In this document: positions 14,835 through 22,298 of the stretch, one piece after another
Layout: each line of letters begins with the position of its first letter
Numbering within the stretch: position 1 is the stretch's first letter
Assembly (NCBI GenBank): GCA_013214715.1
Contig: JABSSB010000020.1
Span: forward strand, 1-22,298
Direction of reading: 5' to 3'
DNA from: Paracoccaceae bacterium
GTDB lineage: Bacteria > Pseudomonadota > Alphaproteobacteria > Rhodobacterales > Rhodobacteraceae
Length of the DNA stretch: 22,298 nt
Position numbers and translations under genes: made by a program
The notes under the pieces: generated by a model
Databases searched by the model: none
Told to the model about the DNA's origin: nothing
Seen by the model: only the letters and a program-made list of their open reading frames with translations

Positions 14835-15488
14835 TCACAGAATGGTCTGACCGGTCTTGGCCCAATCCGCCATGAAGGCCTCGAGCCCCTTGTCGGTCAG
14901 CGGGTGCGCGGCCAGCTTCTTGATCACCTCTGGTGGGGCGGTGATCACATCGGCCCCGATACGGGCACATTCGGTGACATGGTTCACCGTCCGGATCGAC
15001 GCGGCCAGAACCTGCGTTTCAAACCCGAAATTGTCATAGATTGTGCGGATGTCTTCGATCAGGTCGCAGCCATCAAGGTTGATATCATCCAGCCGTCCGA
15101 TGAAGGGTGAAATGAACGTGGCGCCGGCCTTGGCCGCGATCAGCGCCTGATTGGCGGAAAAACACAGCGTGACATTGACCATACGGCCTTCATCGCTGAG
15201 CGTTTTGCAAGTCTTCAGACCGTCCCATGTCAGCGGCACCTTAACGGTGATGTTCTCGGCGATCTCAGCCAGCTTGCGGCCTTCGGCGATCATGGCCTCG
15301 GCTTCGGTGGCGACAACTTCGGCTGAAACCGGCCCGTCGACCAGATCACAGATCTCTTTGGTGACCTCCAGAATATCGCGCCCCGACTTCATGATCAGGG
15401 AGGGGTTGGTGGTCACGCCGTCTACCATGCCCAGATCATTCAGCTCGGCAATGGCATCGATCTCGGCAGTATCGACAAAGAATTTCAT
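14835..15488 (-). CDS. fsa: Transaldolase / fructose-6-phosphate aldolase family (TalC/MipB type)
   Basis: This is a small class I aldolase of the transaldolase family, acting in the non-oxidative pentose phosphate pathway or cleaving fructose 6-phosphate. The 217-residue length is that of the short TalC/FSA subfamily. Visible marks are MKFFVDTAEIDAI at the start, GVTTNPSLI (24-32), the Schiff-base lysine K83 in ITVKVPLT, and the phosphate-binding VLAASIRTVNHV (about 160-171). Sequence alone does not separate transaldolase from aldolase activity; many rhodobacterial members are annotated as transaldolase. The ATG at 15488 matches family starts; an in-frame ATG at 15497 would add only three residues. 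It is divergent from priA and followed by its own terminator. Confidence 0.93.
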   Translation of the reverse strand: MKFFVDTAEIDAIAELNDLGMVDGVTTNPSLIMKSGRDILEVTKEICDLVDGPVSAEVVATEAEAMIAEGRKLAEIAENITVKVPLTWDGLKTCKTLSDEGRMVNVTLCFSANQALIAAKAGATFISPFIGRLDDINLDGCDLIEDIRTIYDNFGFETQVLAASIRTVNHVTECARIGADVITAPPEVIKKLAAHPLTDKGLEAFMADWAKTGQTIL

Positions 15489-15511
15489 GGAACGCATCCT
15501 TCGTTTGAGGG

Positions 15512-15527
15512 GGCCAAGGGGTTGGCC
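15512..15527. repeat. Inverted repeat in the fsa leader
   Basis: GGCCAA and TTGGCC flank GGGG, 24 bp upstream of the fsa ATG. It may be a leader hairpin near the fsa ribosome binding site or an operator. Only the symmetry is seen. Confidence 0.3.
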
Positions 15528-15560
15528 TTCGGTTGGCTTGCCTATACCCCGGAAAGACCC

Positions 15561-15579
15561 ACATGGCCAAGCGCCATGT
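15561..15579. repeat. Inverted repeat between divergent fsa and priA
   Basis: ACATGGC and GCCATGT form a perfect 7-bp inverted repeat with a 5-bp spacer, near the middle of the 126-bp divergent region. Symmetry and position fit a binding site for a dimeric regulator, but none is known here. Confidence 0.35.
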
Positions 15580-15614
15580 TAACGCAAACATGAAATCGGC
15601 CAAAGGACGCTGAA

Positions 15615-17810
15615 TTGAGCCAGACAGGACAGTTTCGCGAAGGCGCGCGTGTGGGCGTTCTGACCACCCAGCCGCTGGATCGTGTGCTGGATTACCGCGC
15701 GCCCGAAGGCGGCTGTGGTGTGGGTGATTTTGTCGAAGTGCCCCTGGGGCCGCGCAAGGTGCTGGGTGTGGTCTGGGGGCCGGGCGCGGGAGATTTTGAT
15801 GCGGCCAAGCTGCGCCCGGTCGGACGGATTCTGGATGTGGCGCCGATGCGCGATGAGATGCGCGATTTTCTGCACCGCGCCGCTGATTACACCGTGACGC
15901 CGCTGCCCGCGATGCTGCGGCTGGCCACGCGCGCACCGGGCCTGGGTGATGCGCCATCGATGCGCAAGATTTACAAGCTGGGCAGCACGGTGCCGAACCG
16001 ACTGACCGATGCGCGGGTCAAAGTGATGGACGTGCTGCGCAGCCAGTCGGACGCGGCCTTCACGCTAAAGGAACTGGCCGATCATGCGGGCGTGTCGGCC
16101 TCGGTGGTCAAGGGGTTGGTTGGCCTTGGCGCGATCCGCGAAGAAGACAGCCCCCGCGATCTGCCCTTTCCCGTTCTCGACCCGCGCCAACCGGGCAAGG
16201 CGCTGACCGACGACCAGACGACCGCCGCCCAAACCCTGCGCGAGGCGGTGCGCAACGACCGTTTTGCAACGACCCTGCTGAAAGGCGTCACCGGCTCGGG
16301 CAAAACCGAGGTGTATCTTGAAGCTGTCGCCGCCTGTCTGGCGAGCGGACGGCAGGCTTTGGTGCTGCTGCCCGAAATCGCGCTGACGGCCGAGTTTCTG
16401 GACCGGGTGGAGGCACGCTTTGGCGCGCGCCCCGCCGAATGGCATTCCGGCGTGACAATGACCGAACGCCGCCGGGTCTTTCGGATGCTGGGCCAGGGCG
16501 ATGCGCAGATGGTCGTCGGCGCGCGATCGGCCCTGTTTCTGCCGTTTCAGGATCTGGGCCTAATCGTTGTCGATGAAGAGCATGAAAGCTCTTACAAACA
16601 GGAAGACGGTGTTCTCTATAATGCGCGGGACATGGCCGTGCTGCGGGCGATGCTGAATGATGCGCAGGTGGTCCTGGCCTCGGCCACGCCATCGCTGGAA
16701 ACATGGGCCAATGCCAAGGCGGGCAAATATGCGCGGATCGACCTGACCGCGCGCTTTGGCCCGGCCCGCCTGCCCGAGATGCGCGCCATCGACATGCGTG
16801 ATGAAACCCTGGATCGCGGGACGTGGATTTCTCCCACCCTGCGCGGCGCAGTCGCGGAGCGCTTTGCCAAGGGCGAGCAGTCGCTGCTATTTCTCAACCG
16901 CCGCGGCTATGCACCGGTCACGCTCTGCCGGGCATGCGGGCAGCAGGTGGGCTGCGATCATTGCGATGCACGCATGGTCGAGCATCGGTTTCTCAAACGT
17001 CTGATGTGCCATCAATGCGGTGAAACAAAGCCGATCCCGACCATTTGTCCGTCCTGCGGGGCCGAAGATCGGCTAGCCCCGGTCGGGCCGGGGATCGAAC
17101 GCATCACCGAAGAGGCGCAGTCAGTCTTCCCACAGGCGCGGATTGCGACGCTGAGTTCGGACATGTTCGGCTCGGCCCGTGCGCTGAAGGCCGAGATTGA
17201 GCGTATCGCGAGCGGCGAGGCCGATATCGTCATCGGCACGCAGTTGGTGGCCAAAGGACATAACTTCCCCAAGCTGACGCTGGTCGGAGTGATCGACGCC
17301 GATCTGGGCTTGCAAGGATCAGACTTGCGCGCAGCAGAACGCTGTTTTCAACTGATGCGCCAGGTCGCAGGCCGCGCGGGCCGCGCCGAGGCGCCCGGCC
17401 TGGCCCTGTTGCAGACCCACCAGCCCGCCCATCCGGTCATTCAAGCCATTCTCGGCGGCGAAGAAGAGGCCTTTTGGGCCGCTGAAGCCGCGCAACGTGC
17501 CGCCGCCGGCGCGCCGCCCTATGGGCGCATGGCAGGCATCATCCTCAGCGGATCGGATGCAGGGGCTGTCTTTGATCTGGGCAATCATCTGGCCCGCAAC
17601 GCTCGTCCCTTGCTAGAGATCGGGGCCGAGGTGTTTGGCCCGGCCCCTGCCCCCATTGCCCGCATTCGCGGACGCCATCGCGTGCGGCTTTTGGTCAAGG
17701 CCGCCAAGGGCGCGCCGTTGCAAGCCGCATTGCGCCGCTGGGTGGCGCCCCTGACGCTGCGGGGAGATTTACGGCTCTCTATCGATATCGATCCGCAAAG
17801 TTTTTACTGA
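15615..17810 (+). CDS. priA: Primosomal protein N' (replication restart helicase PriA)
   Basis: PriA recognises stalled forks and D-loops, unwinds the lagging strand 3' to 5', and reloads the replicative helicase. The 731-residue protein has the 3'-OH-binding N-terminal domain, Walker A GVTGSGKT (224-231), DEEH (320-323) and eight zinc cysteines (C438, C441, C447, C450, C465, C468, C478, C481). Helicase motif V, GTQLVAKGHNF (541-551), and motif VI, RQVAGRAGR (582-590), are also present. All essential elements are there. The start is TTG at 15615, chosen because AAAGGA lies about 8 bp upstream and no ATG occurs before conserved sequence. It diverges from fsa. Confidence 0.97.
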   Translation: MSQTGQFREGARVGVLTTQPLDRVLDYRAPEGGCGVGDFVEVPLGPRKVLGVVWGPGAGDFDAAKLRPVGRILDVAPMRDEMRDFLHRAADYTVTPLPAMLRLATRAPGLGDAPSMRKIYKLGSTVPNRLTDARVKVMDVLRSQSDAAFTLKELADHAGVSASVVKGLVGLGAIREEDSPRDLPFPVLDPRQPGKALTDDQTTAAQTLREAVRNDRFATTLLKGVTGSGKTEVYLEAVAACLASGRQALVLLPEIALTAEFLDRVEARFGARPAEWHSGVTMTERRRVFRMLGQGDAQMVVGARSALFLPFQDLGLIVVDEEHESSYKQEDGVLYNARDMAVLRAMLNDAQVVLASATPSLETWANAKAGKYARIDLTARFGPARLPEMRAIDMRDETLDRGTWISPTLRGAVAERFAKGEQSLLFLNRRGYAPVTLCRACGQQVGCDHCDARMVEHRFLKRLMCHQCGETKPIPTICPSCGAEDRLAPVGPGIERITEEAQSVFPQARIATLSSDMFGSARALKAEIERIASGEADIVIGTQLVAKGHNFPKLTLVGVIDADLGLQGSDLRAAERCFQLMRQVAGRAGRAEAPGLALLQTHQPAHPVIQAILGGEEEAFWAAEAAQRAAAGAPPYGRMAGIILSGSDAGAVFDLGNHLARNARPLLEIGAEVFGPAPAPIARIRGRHRVRLLVKAAKGAPLQAALRRWVAPLTLRGDLRLSIDIDPQSFY

Positions 17811-17811
17811 C

Positions 17812-17850
17812 GCGCCCGTGCCGGGCGCAGCCTTCGGCGAGGGTATTTTT
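17812..17850 (+). terminator. Terminator hairpin after priA
   Basis: GCGCCCG and CGGGCGC make a perfect 7-bp stem with loop TGC (17812-17828), starting one base after the priA stop. A second small stem GCC-TTC-GGC (17830-17838) and a run of five T (17846-17850) follow. The T-run is closer to the second hairpin. The GCCTTCGGCGAGGGTATTTTT stretch may belong to a dispersed intergenic element. Confidence 0.6.
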
Positions 17851-17876
17851 AAAGAGAAGAAAGACCGGTGCAGCGC

Positions 17877-18644
17877 CTAGAACAACATGCAATCGCCCCC
17901 CGAAGGCAGCGGGTCTGCGTCTGCGGGCAGCGTTGGATTATAGTCAAAGGTCACGATCTGCGCCCCGCCGTCAAAAGCGATGAACAGCTGGTTTGAGCCG
18001 GGCCGGATCGCGATTCCTTCGGGGTCGACCCCGTATTCGATCAGGCTGGCCTGCGCGAGCAATGTGCCATCGGCGGAGAATTCGTAAAGGCTGTTGGAGC
18101 CTTCCCAGTCATCGACGATCAGAAGATGTCCGGTGCGCGGATCGATGGCGATGCCCTGCGCTTCGGTCAGAGGCGGGGAGAGTTGCAGCGTGTTGACCTG
18201 GCTTTGCAGGGCGCCTTCGGTATCGAACCAGGACAGGCGTTCAGGGTCGTCTTCAACCGTCACGATCCGACCATCTGCGGCAATGGCGATGCCTTCGGTA
18301 TCGGCAAAGCCACCTTCCAGATCAAACGGCGCCGCCAGCGGTTTGCCGTCTTTCGTCAGGCGTTGCAGACCCCCAAACCCATCGCCAACCAGCAGGGTGT
18401 CACCTTCGATGGCGATGGCCTTGATGCGCGTCAGGTCACTTGTGATCCGGCGCAGTTCATCTCCCTGAAGCGTGACCAACACGGCCTCTGGCCCTTCATT
18501 GGCGATCCAGAGCCCGCAGAAGGTCGGGTCATAATCAAGGCTGGCCGGGCGGTTGAGATCATAGCGACCGGTTTCCTGCAAATCGAGCGCCACCGCAGGC
18601 ATGCTCAGGCTGATCGCACAGAAAATGGAAACGTTTTTGATCAT
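17877..18644 (-). CDS. Secreted beta-propeller protein (SdiA-regulated/YjiK- or NHL-like)
   Basis: The 255-residue protein has a signal peptide (cleavage probably after AVA, residue 19) and should be periplasmic. The mature part has repeated blade motifs with an acidic-Gly-Ile-Ala-Ile core: TEGIAIAADGRIVTVED (117-131), AQGIAIDPRTGHLLIVDD (162-179) and PEGIAIRPGSNQLFIAFD (208-225), plus a weaker one around IKAIAIEGDTLLVGD (74-88). This resembles the SdiA-regulated/YjiK and NHL six-bladed propellers, which bind ligands or have phytase/lactonase relatives. No catalytic set can be assigned. Cys43 and Cys252 could pair. The ATG at 18644 has AGGAG 8 bp upstream; the in-frame start at 18680 would bury the signal peptide. 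It is convergent with priA and divergent from the MFS gene. Confidence 0.8.
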   Translation of the reverse strand: MIKNVSIFCAISLSMPAVALDLQETGRYDLNRPASLDYDPTFCGLWIANEGPEAVLVTLQGDELRRITSDLTRIKAIAIEGDTLLVGDGFGGLQRLTKDGKPLAAPFDLEGGFADTEGIAIAADGRIVTVEDDPERLSWFDTEGALQSQVNTLQLSPPLTEAQGIAIDPRTGHLLIVDDWEGSNSLYEFSADGTLLAQASLIEYGVDPEGIAIRPGSNQLFIAFDGGAQIVTFDYNPTLPADADPLPSGGDCMLF

Positions 18645-18765
18645 GGCCTGCTCCTGATGTTGCCCTATGAACTGTGGCACCCCGACGCGGTTTCAAATTC
18701 GGCCTGAGACTGACCTGTGCGTATTTGCACTACCCAACCGGGTCTGATCCCGCTACGTGCGGGGA

Positions 18766-19998
18766 ATGTTTAAACCTGTCCCCTTTGATGATCTGTCCAG
18801 GCGGCCACGCTGGCAGCGGCCCATTGTGCTGTTGTTCGTGATGGCACTGGCCATGCCGGTGGCCTTCAATGGCTGGTCTGCGCTTTTGAACAATTTTGTC
18901 ATCGAAGCGGCCAGTTTCGACGGGGCCGATATCGGCCTGCTGCATACGGTGCGCGAAATCCCAGGTTTTTTGGCTGTTGGCGTGATCGCGCTGATCATTT
19001 TCATTCGCGAGCAGATGCTGGGCCTGATCTCGCTGGCGCTACTGGGTGTGGCCACGGCCATGACAGCGTGGTTTCCCAGCCTTGGGGGCATTCTGGCGAT
19101 CACACTGTTGAGCTCGATAGGATTTCATTACTATGAAACGGTCAACCAGTCGCTGCAACTGCAATGGCTGTCGAAAGAGCGCGCGCCACAAATTCTGGGC
19201 TGGCTGATGGCCGCAGGCTCGGCCGCGACGGCCATTGTCTATGGGCTGATCGTGCTGCTGTGGGAGCCTTTGGAGCTGACGTTCAACACGGTCTTCATGC
19301 TGACCGGCGGCTTTACCGCGCTCGTAGCAGCGGTGGCGTTTTTTGCCTTTCCGCAATTCGAAGCGCCCACCCCGCAGGTCAAGAAGATGGTGCTGCGCAA
19401 ACGCTATTGGCTGTATTATGCGCTCCAATTCATGTCCGGCGCGCGGCGGCAGATTTTCGTGGTCTTTGCCGGTTTTATGATGGTCGAGAAATTCGGCTTT
19501 GCCGTGCATGAGATAACCGCGCTCTACCTGATCAACCTTGGCATCAACATGGCCGTGGCGCCCCTGCTGGGCAAAGCCGTCGGCCATTTTGGAGAGCGGC
19601 GCGTGCTGATCGTCGAATATGCCGGGCTGGCGCTGGTTTTTGGGGCTTATGGCGGGCTGTACTGGTTCAGCTGGGGTTTCCTTATGGCCTCGATCCTCTA
19701 CGTGATCGATCACGTTCTGTTTGGATTGGCGCTGGCGTTGAAAACCTATTTCCAGAAGATCGCGGACCCGGCCGATATTTTACCGACCGCCGCGGTCGCC
19801 TTTACGATCAATCATATCGCGGCGGTGTTCCTGCCCGCATCTTTGGGGCTTTTGTGGGTCGCCTCACCCCCGGCCGTCTTTGTGCTGGCGGCGATGATGG
19901 CTATGATCTCGCTTGGTCTGTCGCTGCTGATCCCGCGCCACCCTGAACCGGGGATGGAGACCATCTTCGCCCGCGGCTTGCCGGCCCCCGCGGAATGA
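18766..19998 (+). CDS. Major facilitator superfamily (MFS) transporter
   Basis: The 410-residue protein has about 12 hydrophobic helices in two halves joined by a charged loop around residues 196-213 (PQFEAPTPQVKKMVLRKRYW). The second half carries an MFS motif A-like loop, GKAVGHFGERR (269-279); the equivalent loop of the first half is degenerate. The substrate is unknown. The ATG at 18766 (MFKPVPFDDL) is preferred to the GTG at 18757. The GGGGA just before it is unusually close for a ribosome binding site and sits in a small inverted repeat (CCCGC/GCGGG, 18750-18764). Its stop overlaps the MATE start as ATGA, so the two transporters are co-translated. Confidence 0.88.
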   Translation: MFKPVPFDDLSRRPRWQRPIVLLFVMALAMPVAFNGWSALLNNFVIEAASFDGADIGLLHTVREIPGFLAVGVIALIIFIREQMLGLISLALLGVATAMTAWFPSLGGILAITLLSSIGFHYYETVNQSLQLQWLSKERAPQILGWLMAAGSAATAIVYGLIVLLWEPLELTFNTVFMLTGGFTALVAAVAFFAFPQFEAPTPQVKKMVLRKRYWLYYALQFMSGARRQIFVVFAGFMMVEKFGFAVHEITALYLINLGINMAVAPLLGKAVGHFGERRVLIVEYAGLALVFGAYGGLYWFSWGFLMASILYVIDHVLFGLALALKTYFQKIADPADILPTAAVAFTINHIAAVFLPASLGLLWVASPPAVFVLAAMMAMISLGLSLLIPRHPEPGMETIFARGLPAPAE

Positions 19999-21350
19999 GC
20001 GAGGGACGCTTTCTGTCAGGTTCGACGATGGGCCATGTCGCGCGGATGACGCTGACAGGCGCTTTGGGTATCAGCTTTGTCTTTCTGGTCGATGCGGTGA
20101 ACCTGTTTTGGCTGGCGCAGTTCGGCACGCCGCAACTTGTGGCTGCAATCGGCTTTGCCTTTGCGATTCAGTATTTTTCGGTCTCGTCCGGGATCGGGTT
20201 GATGATCGCGGCCAATGTGCTGGTCTCGCGCGCGATTGGCGCGGGCGATCGCGGCATGGCCCGCACACAGGCCGGGTCCGCCATGGCCATTGCCTTTGCG
20301 GTGCAATCTCTGATGGCGGCGACAATCGTGATCTTCCGCCATGATCTGGTCGCCATGGCTGGCGCAACCGGAGAGACCGCCATCCTTGCCGCGCGGTATC
20401 TTGCGATCTCGGTGCCATCACTGGGCGTCATGGTGGTGGCGATGGTGGCCAACGCGGTCCTGCGCGCCGAAGGCGATGCGGCCCGATCGATGTATGTCAC
20501 GCTGATCTCGGGCGGCGTGGCACTGATCATCGATCCGCCGCTGATCTACTATTTCGGCCTTGACGGCGCGGCGACGGGGCTGGTGATCTCGCGTTGTATT
20601 ATGTTGGCGGTGGCGCTGCGCTTTGCCATTGGAACGCATGACCTTGTAGCGCGACCTGCGCTGCGCTCGATCCTCCTGTGCCTGACGCCCTTTGCCTTTG
20701 TGGCCGGCCCCGCGATTTTGACCCAGATGGCCACGCCCGTGGGCAACTACCTGCTGACCACCGTGATGGCGCAGTTCGGCGATGACGCTGTGGCCGGGTG
20801 GGCCGTGGTCGGGCGGCTCACGGTGCTGGCCTTTGGCGGGATCTTTTCGCTTTCGGGGGCGATTGCCGGGATATTTGGCCAGAATTACGGTGGCAAACGC
20901 TGGGAGCGGCTGCGCATGGCCTATCGCGATGCGCTGATCTTTGGCGTCGGCTATTCGATTGTAATGTGGGGCCTTCTGGTGGCCTGCCTGCCACTGATCA
21001 AAACCGCCTTTGCCCTGCAACCGGGCGGAGAGATCGTGCTGGATGCCTTCATCTATATCGGCGCGGGTGCCGTGGTCTGTGCGGCAGCCCTTTTCGTGTC
21101 GAACGCAGCGTTCAATGCGTTGGGCAAGCCGGGTCGGTCGACCTTTGTGAACTGGTTGCGCGACGGCATCCTGACGCTACCGCTGGCGCTGTGGGGCGCC
21201 GCCGCGTTCGGCGCACCCGGCGTGATCTACGCGCAGGCGCTCGCCGGTGCGCTGGTCGGGCTCGGCTCGGCGATCTGGGGCTGGTATTTCGTGCAGCGCC
21301 TGACCGCGTCACAGGACAGCACGCTTGACGCCGCCCCGGCACGGACCTAA
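19995..21350 (+). CDS. MATE family efflux transporter
   Basis: MATE proteins export drugs and other organic compounds using Na+ or H+ gradients at the inner membrane. The 451-residue protein has 12 predicted helices in two homologous halves. Recognisable parts are GISFVFLVDAVNLFWLAQFG in helix 1, GIGLMIAANVLVSRAIGAGD (the conserved SRAIGAGD loop), VANAVLRAEGDAARSMYV, and in the second half QMATPVGNYLLTTVMAQFGDDAVAGW and IFGQNYGGKRWERLRMA. Length and layout are normal, with no sign of truncation. It starts inside the MFS stop codon (ATGA, 19995-19998), and prmA follows after 32 bp. Confidence 0.93.
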   Translation: MSEGRFLSGSTMGHVARMTLTGALGISFVFLVDAVNLFWLAQFGTPQLVAAIGFAFAIQYFSVSSGIGLMIAANVLVSRAIGAGDRGMARTQAGSAMAIAFAVQSLMAATIVIFRHDLVAMAGATGETAILAARYLAISVPSLGVMVVAMVANAVLRAEGDAARSMYVTLISGGVALIIDPPLIYYFGLDGAATGLVISRCIMLAVALRFAIGTHDLVARPALRSILLCLTPFAFVAGPAILTQMATPVGNYLLTTVMAQFGDDAVAGWAVVGRLTVLAFGGIFSLSGAIAGIFGQNYGGKRWERLRMAYRDALIFGVGYSIVMWGLLVACLPLIKTAFALQPGGEIVLDAFIYIGAGAVVCAAALFVSNAAFNALGKPGRSTFVNWLRDGILTLPLALWGAAAFGAPGVIYAQALAGALVGLGSAIWGWYFVQRLTASQDSTLDAAPART

Positions 21351-21382
21351 GCGCGGGCCATACTTGCAACCCGGAGCCGCCC

Positions 21383-22298
21383 ATGCCCACCTTCACCGCC
21401 CTGACCACCCTGCCCGGCAAAGCCCAGGCCGAAGCGCTTGGCGCCGCGATGGAGCGACTGGACCCCGAACCGCATGGTGTCGGCGTCTTTGAGATCGAAG
21501 ATGATAGTGGACTTTGGGAGGTTGGCGGATATTTCACCGACGCGCCCGACCTGGCTGGGCTCGCCGTTTTGGCCGCGGCGTTTGGTGCGCAGGATTTCAC
21601 CGTGTCCGAATTGCCCGAAACCGACTGGGTCGCGCATGTGAAACGCGAACTGGCGCCGGTCGAAGCCGGGCGGTTCTTTGTCTATGGAAGCCATGATGCC
21701 GACAACGTGCCCGAAGGGGTCGAACCGCTTCTGATCGACGCGGCGATGGCCTTTGGCACCGGCCATCACGGCACGACGCTGGGCTGTTTGCGCGCGCTGG
21801 ATCGCCTGATCGCTGCAGGGGTGCGCTGCCATAATGTCGCCGATATTGGCTGCGGCACAGCGGTTCTGGCCATGGCCGCGGCACGCATCTGGCCTGAACC
21901 GGTGCTGGCCAGCGACATCGACCCTGTCGCGGTCGAGGTAGCCGAAGCCAACGCCCGGGCCAATGGGCTGGACGGGCGGCTAATCTGCGTCGAAGCCGCG
22001 GGGTTTGACAATCCCACCCTCTCTCAGGCAGCGCCTTTTGATTTGATTTTTGCCAATATTCTCAAAGGCCCCTTGCTGGCGCTGGCCCCAGAGATCGCCG
22101 CCAATCTGGCCCCGGCCGGACGCGCAATTCTGTCTGGAATTCTGGTCGAGCAAGACGATCAAGTAACCGAAGCCTATGCCGCGCAGGGGATGGCTCTGAT
22201 CGAACGAGAAGATATTGGCGAATGGGTGACGCTGAGCTGGAAACGCTTGCAGGAACGCCAGGGCAGCCGGGGCATGTCGCAGCCCCGCGAAGCGCGTA
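21383..22298 (+). CDS. prmA: Ribosomal protein L11 methyltransferase (3' end outside window)
   Basis: PrmA uses S-adenosylmethionine to methylate ribosomal protein L11 at several amino groups in the cytoplasm. The ATG at 21383 opens a frame of 305 codons that is still open at the window edge. Family proteins are about 290-300 residues, so the stop should be close. The N-terminal substrate-recognition domain (1-90) is followed by AFGTGHHGTTLGCL (123-136), SAM motif I VADIGCGTAVLAMAAA (152-167), the acidic SDIDPVAVEVAEANA region (178-191), and FANILKGPLL (223-232), the N-containing motif IV. It follows the MATE gene by 32 bp and may share its transcript. Confidence 0.96.
   Translation, partial: MPTFTALTTLPGKAQAEALGAAMERLDPEPHGVGVFEIEDDSGLWEVGGYFTDAPDLAGLAVLAAAFGAQDFTVSELPETDWVAHVKRELAPVEAGRFFVYGSHDADNVPEGVEPLLIDAAMAFGTGHHGTTLGCLRALDRLIAAGVRCHNVADIGCGTAVLAMAAARIWPEPVLASDIDPVAVEVAEANARANGLDGRLICVEAAGFDNPTLSQAAPFDLIFANILKGPLLALAPEIAANLAPAGRAILSGILVEQDDQVTEAYAAQGMALIEREDIGEWVTLSWKRLQERQGSRGMSQPREAR

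Noticed and set aside
15436..15957. 173-aa minus-strand frame across the fsa-priA gap
   Set aside because: It overlaps both fsa and priA starts, has a Pro/Arg/Ala-rich product without domain character, and is a shadow frame.
1..22298. CRISPR array, tRNA/rRNA genes, riboswitches, prophage or intact IS elements
   Set aside because: I read both strands for repeated spacers, tRNA cloverleaf elements and transposase motifs and saw none. A T-box before ileS was considered, but the leader shows no such structure.

Overview
The window looks like a chromosomal segment from an alphaproteobacterium of the Rhodobacteraceae (Roseobacter/Rhodobacter type). The evidence is high GC coding, a complete tol-pal cluster, a phosphatidylcholine synthase (Pcs), a porin of the rhodobacterial kind, and a fsa / DUF484 / xerC / priA neighbourhood that I associate with this family. 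That assignment rests on gene content and protein character, not on a database search. No rRNA, tRNA, CRISPR array, phage module or intact insertion sequence was seen.

Layout. Positions 1-5090 (minus strand) hold the Tol-Pal envelope machine in the order tolQ-tolR-tolA-tolB-pal-cpoB, tightly packed, followed by what is probably the first codons of tilS. The YbgC thioesterase gene sits head to head with tolQ across a 197-bp intergenic region. Next come a decayed porin gene (5768-about 6429, minus), an unrecognised 217-aa gene (minus), and a cation diffusion facilitator (plus). The CDF gene converges on ileS (minus) across a perfect hairpin. An Ogt/MGMT-type DNA repair methyltransferase (plus) diverges from ileS. 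After it lies a small membrane-protein reading frame with a strong ribosome binding site but a TAG at codon 4.

Positions 12320-15488 (minus strand) read fsa, then a terminator, then DUF484-xerC-pcs. The DUF484 and xerC genes overlap at an ATAA where an ATGA start/stop overlap would be expected, so xerC has no conventional start codon in the right place. priA (plus) diverges from fsa and ends in a strong hairpin. A secreted beta-propeller gene (minus) faces priA and diverges from an MFS-MATE transporter pair (plus), which overlap by ATGA. prmA (plus) runs off the right edge.

Function. Most genes are housekeeping: envelope constriction and outer-membrane integrity (Tol-Pal/CpoB), isoleucyl-tRNA charging, restart of stalled replication forks (PriA), chromosome dimer resolution (XerC), alkylation repair (Ogt), phosphatidylcholine synthesis (Pcs), a transaldolase-family aldolase, and ribosomal protein L11 methylation (PrmA). 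I found no convincing new multi-gene system. The points most worth a second look are small: the xerC ATA/CTG start problem, the nonsense-interrupted small ORF whose ribosome binding site and start lie inside a perfect inverted repeat, the porin pseudogene with a CA duplication, a terminator whose T-run appears to double as a -35 box, and an unusual E/N pair in the CDF metal site.
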